Origin: an uncultured Eubacteriales bacterium
Lineage (GTDB): Bacteria > Bacillota > Clostridia > Oscillospirales > Acutalibacteraceae
Direction: 5' to 3'
Assembly (NCBI GenBank): GCA_900319615.1
Contig: ONPE01000034.1
Location: forward strand, 1 to 10,156
DNA: 10,156 bases
Numbering within the stretch: position 1 is the stretch's first letter; every line of letters begins with the position of its first letter. Below, one piece after another: positions 6,444 through 10,156 of the stretch. The position numbers were made by a program, and so were the translations under genes. Below the pieces are notes generated by a model, which did not search any database, was not told the DNA's origin, and saw only the letters and a program-made list of their open reading frames with translations.

Positions 6444-6493
6444 ATTATATCAATTTATTGTGAGTGAAAACACCCCGACCACAACATATTGTG
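6444..6493 (-). promoter_or_regulatory. Tandem NrdR boxes with an overlapping -10 sequence
   Basis: Two copies match the 14-base core CACwATATATwGTG of the NrdR box. The one at 6480-6493 reads CACAATATGTTGTG on the minus strand (13 of 14). The one at 6449-6462 reads CACAATAAATTGAT (11 of 14). They start 31 bases apart, about three helical turns, which is the usual NrdR pair spacing. A TATAAT (6449-6444) directly abuts the nearer box, so bound NrdR would block a promoter firing towards nrdD. The -35 for that TATAAT is poor. nrdR itself is not in the window. The rest of the 462-bp gap 6239-6700 holds the proximal promoter, the putP terminator and a small bulged hairpin at 6561-6580 (arms CCGGGAGC and GC-A-TTCCGG). 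Confidence 0.7.
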
Positions 6494-6617
6494 TTTTGTT
6501 TCATTCTTGTAATAATCGGTAAAACCGCCGTAACGGTTAATTTGAATTAAGAATTATGAACCGGGAGCGAAGCATTCCGGAGATCACAGACGCATTTTAC
6601 ATTCATATAAACGACGC

Positions 6618-6655
6618 AAAAATAAACGCCTGCGACTCATACAGAGCCGCAGACG
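6618..6655 (-). terminator. Rho-independent terminator of putP
   Basis: On the minus strand, a 12-base-pair stem (6655-6644 with 6638-6627, two G-U pairs, five-base loop) is followed by TTTATTTTT. It lies about 45 bases after the putP stop. A second inverted repeat, AGAGATCT (6685-6692) and AGATCTCT (6703-6710), spans the putP stop codon. Confidence 0.85.
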
Positions 6656-6700
6656 CCGATTGATTATTGACTTTTACTTTTCTCAGAGATCTATCCAGGA

Positions 6701-8251
6701 TCAGATCTCTACGCTTTTTACCTTATCAAATTCTTCCTCGATCTCTGCGGACGGCTTCTTGGTGACAAGGGTGAAGACAACGGCCGCGATCAGAGCAAGA
6801 GCAAAGCCGAGCACCAGAGAGTACAGACCGGTCTTGGCATACAGAGTCTCGCCGCCGAAGGGGATGTAGTCCCAGATGATGACGGTGGCAAAGCCGGTTA
6901 TCATACCGGCTGCAGCGCCTGCAAGGTTGAAGCGCTTCCAGAACAGGCTCAGCAGGATGATCGGGCCGAACGCCGCGCCGAAGCCTGCCCATGCGTCTGA
7001 TACCAGACCCATGACGGAGGAGTTCGGGTTAAGAGCGATGATGAACGCGAAGACAGCGACTACAACAACGGCGATCCTGCCTACGTTCAGGGCGCTCTTC
7101 TCAGAGGCGTTCTTCTTGATCACGCCCTTGTACATATCCTCGGATACGGCGGAGGCGGTTACCAGCAGCTGGCTGTCAGCAGTGGACATGATAGCGGCTA
7201 AGATACCGCAAAGGAAGATGCCGCCGATGAATACGAGCAATACGTTGCCGTTGAAGATCTGCTGGATGGTCTTGATGAAGACGACCTCGGATTTGCCGGA
7301 GGCGATAAGATCCTCGGTGAGGAAGCCTCTCGCAACCAGACCCAGGAAGGATGCCGCGCCAAGGGACAGGATGACCCATACGATAGCGATGATGCGGCTC
7401 TTCTTGACCTCTTTGTCGCTCTTGATAGCCATGAAGCGGACAAGGATGTGAGGCATACCGAAGTAGCCCAGAGCCCAGCCGAGGTTGGAGATGACGGATA
7501 CCGGGGTGATAGGGTTGCCCTCGCCGTCCTTCATAAGGCTCAGGAAGCCTGCGGGATCAGCGACCGGTGTGGGAGCGTTAGCCAGAGCGCCCTCCATATC
7601 GCCGCCGATACCGATGTAAGCGATGATCGGCACGGCAAGGATAGCTACCAGCATCAGCAGACCCTGGATGAAGTCGGTGTAGCATACAGCCTTGAAGCCG
7701 CCCAACAGGGTGTATACAAGGATAACTACCGCCGCGATGATCAGACCTACGGTGTAGGCGGTGTTGTCCTCGGCGCCTGTGCCGAAGACGTTGGCAAAGA
7801 GCTTTGCGCCCGAAGCGAACGCAGATGCGGTGTATACCGCGAAGAACACGATTACGATGATCGAAGACACCAGCTTGAGGATGCCCTTCTTATCGTGGAA
7901 GCGGTTCTCAAAGAAGCTCGGGATGGTCAGCGAGTTGTTCGCGACTATGGTGTACTTGCGCAGTCTGCGTGCGACGAGGAACCAGTTGAGGATGGTACCG
8001 ATCAGAAGACCGATGGCGATCCATACCTCGCCCGTACCGGCTACATAGATAGCGCCCGGCAGACCCATCAGCAGCCAGCCGCTCATATCGGACGCCTGCG
8101 CACTGAGCGCCGCTGTCCAAGAGCCGAGACCTCTGCCTCCGAGGAAGTAGTCCTCGTTGTTGCTCTGCTTCGAGTTGAGTGCGCCGATGAGTATCATCAT
8201 ACCCATGTATGCGACGAACGCAACCAGAATGATTATTGAATTTGTTGACAT
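6701..8251 (-). CDS. putP: Sodium/proline symporter
   Basis: A 516-residue inner-membrane protein of the sodium:solute symporter family, close to E. coli PutP in length and sequence pattern. It takes up proline with Na+. Residues 5-26 form the first membrane helix. DYFLGGRGLG at 34-43 and the block LSAQASDMSGWLLMGLPGA at 49-67 are PutP hallmarks. D55, S57 and G58 fall at the same numbers as the E. coli residues important for Na+ binding. S356 and T357 in IMSTADSQLLV correspond to the Na+-site Ser/Thr of E. coli (340/341). WAGFGAAFGP at 421-430 is also conserved. About 13 membrane helices are expected. GGAGG stands before ATG, and the gene has its own promoter and terminator, so it is monocistronic. 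Substrate could in principle be another small solute, but the D55/S57 context favours proline. Confidence 0.95.
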   Translation of the reverse strand: MSTNSIIILVAFVAYMGMMILIGALNSKQSNNEDYFLGGRGLGSWTAALSAQASDMSGWLLMGLPGAIYVAGTGEVWIAIGLLIGTILNWFLVARRLRKYTIVANNSLTIPSFFENRFHDKKGILKLVSSIIVIVFFAVYTASAFASGAKLFANVFGTGAEDNTAYTVGLIIAAVVILVYTLLGGFKAVCYTDFIQGLLMLVAILAVPIIAYIGIGGDMEGALANAPTPVADPAGFLSLMKDGEGNPITPVSVISNLGWALGYFGMPHILVRFMAIKSDKEVKKSRIIAIVWVILSLGAASFLGLVARGFLTEDLIASGKSEVVFIKTIQQIFNGNVLLVFIGGIFLCGILAAIMSTADSQLLVTASAVSEDMYKGVIKKNASEKSALNVGRIAVVVVAVFAFIIALNPNSSVMGLVSDAWAGFGAAFGPIILLSLFWKRFNLAGAAAGMITGFATVIIWDYIPFGGETLYAKTGLYSLVLGFALALIAAVVFTLVTKKPSAEIEEEFDKVKSVEI

Positions 8252-8304
8252 TATTTTCCCTCCATAATCAAATAAATATATTTGGATTCAACAAATGCTT
8301 TAAT

Positions 8305-8333
8305 ATATTACCACAACAAAACGCGAAAATCAA
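8305..8333 (-). promoter_or_regulatory. putP promoter
   Basis: On the minus strand, TTGATT (8333-8328), a 17-base spacer, and TAATAT (8310-8305) preceded by TGG, an extended -10. Expected start is near 8298, leaving a leader of about 47 bases with GGAGG just before the ATG. It is divergent from the alr promoter. Confidence 0.75.
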
Positions 8334-8398
8334 GACTGAATATGCGTAGCCGATCATGCTGTCAAAATTACGTCGTGTCAAAAAATTCTCCCTTTATA

Positions 8399-8427
8399 TT
8401 GTAAAACTTCTATATATGTAGTATAAT
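8399..8427 (+). promoter_or_regulatory. alr promoter
   Basis: TTGTAA (8399-8404), a 17-base spacer, and a consensus TATAAT (8422-8427). Transcription should start near 8434, leaving a leader of only about 26 bases before the TTG start. Confidence 0.8.
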
Positions 8428-8447
8428 AACTATATCTATGTACCATT

Positions 8448-8454
8448 GAGGTGA
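8448..8454 (+). promoter_or_regulatory. Shine-Dalgarno that places the alr start at TTG 8460
   Basis: GAGGTGA at 8448-8454 is a good ribosome-binding sequence with five bases before TTG at 8460. The in-frame GTG at 8451 lies inside this sequence and has no usable Shine-Dalgarno of its own, so TTG 8460 is the better start. Confidence 0.7.
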
Positions 8455-8459
8455 AAGCA

Positions 8460-9668
8460 TTGGAAGACAATTTGATATTTACCCGCCGCTTGTGGGCGGA
8501 GATAAATATGGATTCGGTAAAGCATAATTACGAGGTCATCCGCAGTGAGATAGGCGAGGGCGTAAAGCTCTGCTGCGTGGTCAAGGCGGACGCCTACGGT
8601 CACGGAGCCGTCGAGGTCTGCAAGCTCTATCATGAGCTGGGTGCAGATTTCTTCGCCGTGTCAAATCTCGACGAGGCCCTCGAGCTCAGGCGAGCCGACG
8701 TCACCGAGCCTATCCTTATCCTCGGTTACACTCCCGCCGACCGCTGCCGCGATCTCAGCCGCAGAAATATCTCTCAGGCTGTCTACAGCCTCGACTACGC
8801 CCGCGAGCTGTCGCGCGAGTGTGAAAAGCACGGCGTAGAGGTCAAGGCGCACATCAAGATCGACACCGGCATGAGCCGTATCGGTTTTGTGTGTCAGGAG
8901 TTCCCGAGAGATGATTATTCTATAAAAGAAATAAAAGAAGCCTGCACCCTGCCGAATATAATCACCGAGGGCGTGTTCACCCATTTCGCCGTAGCCGACG
9001 AGGGCGAGAACGGCGAGGAGCACACCATGCATCAGTACTCCTGCTTCATGCACGCGGTCGATACCCTCGCGCAGCAGGGGGTGCATTTTGAGATCCGCCA
9101 TTGTTCAAACTCCGGCGCTATCATGGATTATCCGTCCATGAGGCTCGATATGGTTCGCGCCGGCATCATCCTCTACGGCTACGCTCCGTCGGGAGCCATG
9201 CGCCGTCCACTCGACCTCAGACCGGCTATGAGGCTCAAGACCCTGATCTCTCATGTCAAGACCGTCAAAGCCGGCACCACCGTCAGCTACGGCAGGACCT
9301 TCACCGCCGACCGCGATATGCGCATCGCCACCGTGCCGGTAGGCTATGCCGACGGCTACATACGCGCCTACGCGAAGGACGGCTATATGTTCGTCTGGGA
9401 CAAGACGAAGAAGTTCGGCAAAAATTGCAGGATCATCGGGCGCATCTGCATGGATCAGACCATGCTCGACGTCACCGAATTCCCGGAAGCCGAGGTCGGC
9501 AACGTTGTCGTAGTCTTCGGCAACGGCAACGACGGCGAGCCCACCGCCGAGGATGTAGCATCCTGGGGCAATACCATCAGCTACGAGGTGCTCTGCGCCG
9601 TCAGCAAGCGCGTGCCGAGACTCTACCGCACCAACTGGATCACCGGCAGCGTGGTGTATAAATTATAA
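8460..9668 (+). CDS. alr: Alanine racemase
   Basis: A 402-residue PLP enzyme that interconverts L- and D-alanine for peptidoglycan, of typical family length. The N-terminal TIM barrel carries the PLP lysine K42 in VVKADAYGHGA (about 40-50). IKIDTGMSRIGF at about 133-144 and the HCSNSGA block at about 215-221 are conserved phosphate-cradle and barrel elements. The C-terminal beta domain supplies the second catalytic base, Y277, in TVSYGRTF. GRICMDQTMLDVT at about 327-339 is the family signature. The start is TTG at 8460, chosen because GAGGTGA stands five bases upstream. Starting at GTG 8451 would add three residues. It has its own promoter, divergent from putP, and is followed directly by a palindromic repeat that might also end transcription. 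GC-rich codons contrast with the next gene. A catabolic (DadX-like) role cannot be excluded but nothing suggests it. Confidence 0.97.
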   Translation: MEDNLIFTRRLWAEINMDSVKHNYEVIRSEIGEGVKLCCVVKADAYGHGAVEVCKLYHELGADFFAVSNLDEALELRRADVTEPILILGYTPADRCRDLSRRNISQAVYSLDYARELSRECEKHGVEVKAHIKIDTGMSRIGFVCQEFPRDDYSIKEIKEACTLPNIITEGVFTHFAVADEGENGEEHTMHQYSCFMHAVDTLAQQGVHFEIRHCSNSGAIMDYPSMRLDMVRAGIILYGYAPSGAMRRPLDLRPAMRLKTLISHVKTVKAGTTVSYGRTFTADRDMRIATVPVGYADGYIRAYAKDGYMFVWDKTKKFGKNCRIIGRICMDQTMLDVTEFPEAEVGNVVVVFGNGNDGEPTAEDVASWGNTISYEVLCAVSKRVPRLYRTNWITGSVVYKL

Positions 9669-9670
9669 AA

Positions 9671-9729
9671 GCCTTCCCCTTGAGGGGAAGGTGTCACCGG
9701 ACACGCGTGTCAGGTGACGGATGAGGTGT
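9671..9729. repeat. Left palindromic repeat of the DUF559 unit
   Basis: It starts two bases after the alr stop. It contains a nine-base-pair stem, CCTTCCCCT (9672-9680) with AGGGGAAGG (9683-9691), around TG. A second stem, GTCACC/GGTGAC (9693-9698 with 9713-9718), encloses the palindrome GACACGCGTGTC (9700-9711). CGGATGAGGTGT (9718-9729) closes it. An inverted copy with the same outer blocks lies at 10106-10156. It lacks a T-run, so any terminator role for alr is secondary. Confidence 0.85.
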
Positions 9730-9763
9730 TGACCGCCCGCTTTACAAAGAGACAGGAATCAAA

Positions 9764-10156
9764 ATGAACTCATGGAATAATAAGAGTTTGACTGAAAAGT
9801 CAAAAGAACTGCGAAAAAACATGACGAAGGAAGAAAGACACCTTTGGTATGATTTTCTGAAACACCTAGACGTAACCGTACAAAGACAAAAGGTGCTAAA
9901 TCGCTATATAGCAGATTTTTATATTCATTCGGCAAAGCTGGTAATAGAGCTCGATGGCTCACAGCATTATTCGGAACAGGGAGAGATGACCGATTCTGTA
10001 AGAGATGATTATTTCAGAAGAAACGGTTATACTGTTTTGAGATACTCAAATTACGAAATACACAATAACTTCAGGGGAGTGTGCGAGGATATAATGTCAC
10101 ATCTGACACCTCATCCGCCTCGCTCAGGCTCGGCACCTTCCCCTCGAGGGGAAGGC
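9764..10156 (+). CDS. DUF559-family endonuclease-like protein (runs off the window end)
   Basis: The frame is open from ATG 9764, preceded by AGGA with six bases of spacing, to the window end: at least 131 codons with no stop seen. Residues about 11-112 match the DUF559 pattern (related to very-short-patch-repair nucleases, PD-(D/E)XK fold). TKEERHLWYDFL is near 21-32, a QRQKVLNRYIADFYI strand block runs from about 40 to 54, and then VIELDGSQHY at 60-69. D51, E62 and D64 are the likely metal ligands. DDYFRRNGYTVLRYSNYEI (about 81-99) is also typical. From Thr115 on, the coding sequence is the inverted repeat, giving a low-complexity Pro/Ser/Gly/Arg tail. Codon use is AT-rich with many AGA and ATA codons, unlike alr with its CGC and GAG codons, which suggests recent acquisition. 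Substrate and biological role are unknown. Nuclease activity is inference from the fold. Confidence 0.85.
   Translation, partial: MNSWNNKSLTEKSKELRKNMTKEERHLWYDFLKHLDVTVQRQKVLNRYIADFYIHSAKLVIELDGSQHYSEQGEMTDSVRDDYFRRNGYTVLRYSNYEIHNNFRGVCEDIMSHLTPHPPRSGSAPSPRGEG
10106..10156. repeat. Right palindromic repeat, inverted copy, inside the DUF559 frame
   Basis: Its reverse complement matches the left repeat over the outer 23 bases with one mismatch (10134-10156 against 9671-9693) and over 12 of 12 bases in the inner block (10106-10117 against 9718-9729). The outer part is a perfect 20-base palindrome centred on CTCGAG. The middle differs in sequence and length (16 against 24 bases). It may continue past the window edge. 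Confidence 0.85.

Noticed and set aside
6561..6580. A third copy of the heptamer element near the putP terminator
   Set aside because: Only a bulged GAA-loop hairpin and some AAGAATT-like sequence are present. The heptamer tracts and the GTGGGC hairpin are missing, so membership in the family is not supported.
7448..8239. A 263-codon open frame opposite putP
   Set aside because: It is antisense to clear putP coding sequence with no recognisable domain. The composition is that expected of a complementary-strand shadow.
9759..9962. A minus-strand small gene opposite the DUF559 gene
   Set aside because: It has no ribosome-binding site or family similarity. The plus-strand frame matches DUF559 with its catalytic residues, so this is a shadow.

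Overview
The window looks like chromosomal DNA of an obligately anaerobic, moderately GC-rich Clostridia-type Firmicute. A Ruminococcus/Oscillospiraceae-like gut bacterium is my best guess. The reasons are a class III (oxygen-sensitive) ribonucleotide reductase with its activase, a putative sensory [FeFe]-hydrogenase cassette, purine-rich Shine-Dalgarno sequences, sigma-A-like promoters, and frequent small intergenic repeats. No taxonomic marker is present, so the genus is inference.

Layout. Positions 1-2762 (minus strand) hold a hydrogenase-type cassette read right to left: promoter, DRTGG-domain protein, small histidine-kinase-type ATPase, then, after a 245-bp gap filled by a heptamer repeat element, a hydrogenase-like iron-sulfur protein and an unrecognised 125-residue protein. 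Two of the three junctions are 4-base ATGA overlaps, which suggests translational coupling. Positions 2813-3083 are a second repeat element with perfect 33-nt inverted ends. It abuts the nrdG terminator. Positions 3083-6493 (minus) are nrdD-nrdG, preceded by two candidate promoters and a tandem pair of NrdR-like boxes. Positions 6618-8333 (minus) are a monocistronic putP-type Na+/proline symporter with its own promoter and terminator. Diverging from it, positions 8399-9668 (plus) carry alr, alanine racemase. From 9671 to the window edge lies a small AT-rich DUF559 nuclease-like gene enclosed by inverted copies of a palindromic repeat.

How the genes work together. NrdG makes the glycyl radical on NrdD, giving anaerobic dNTP synthesis, probably under NrdR control. 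The hydrogenase-like protein keeps the four H-cluster cysteines but has Ala at the usual proton-transfer Cys. With its ATPase and DRTGG neighbours, this suggests redox or H2 sensing rather than bulk H2 turnover. putP and alr are ordinary housekeeping genes.

The least explained material is the two small-repeat systems. The first is a pair of heptamer-bounded elements sharing a modular layout and two hairpins whose stems differ but still pair. The second is the inverted-palindrome/DUF559 unit, whose right repeat is read in frame as the C-terminus of the nuclease-like protein.
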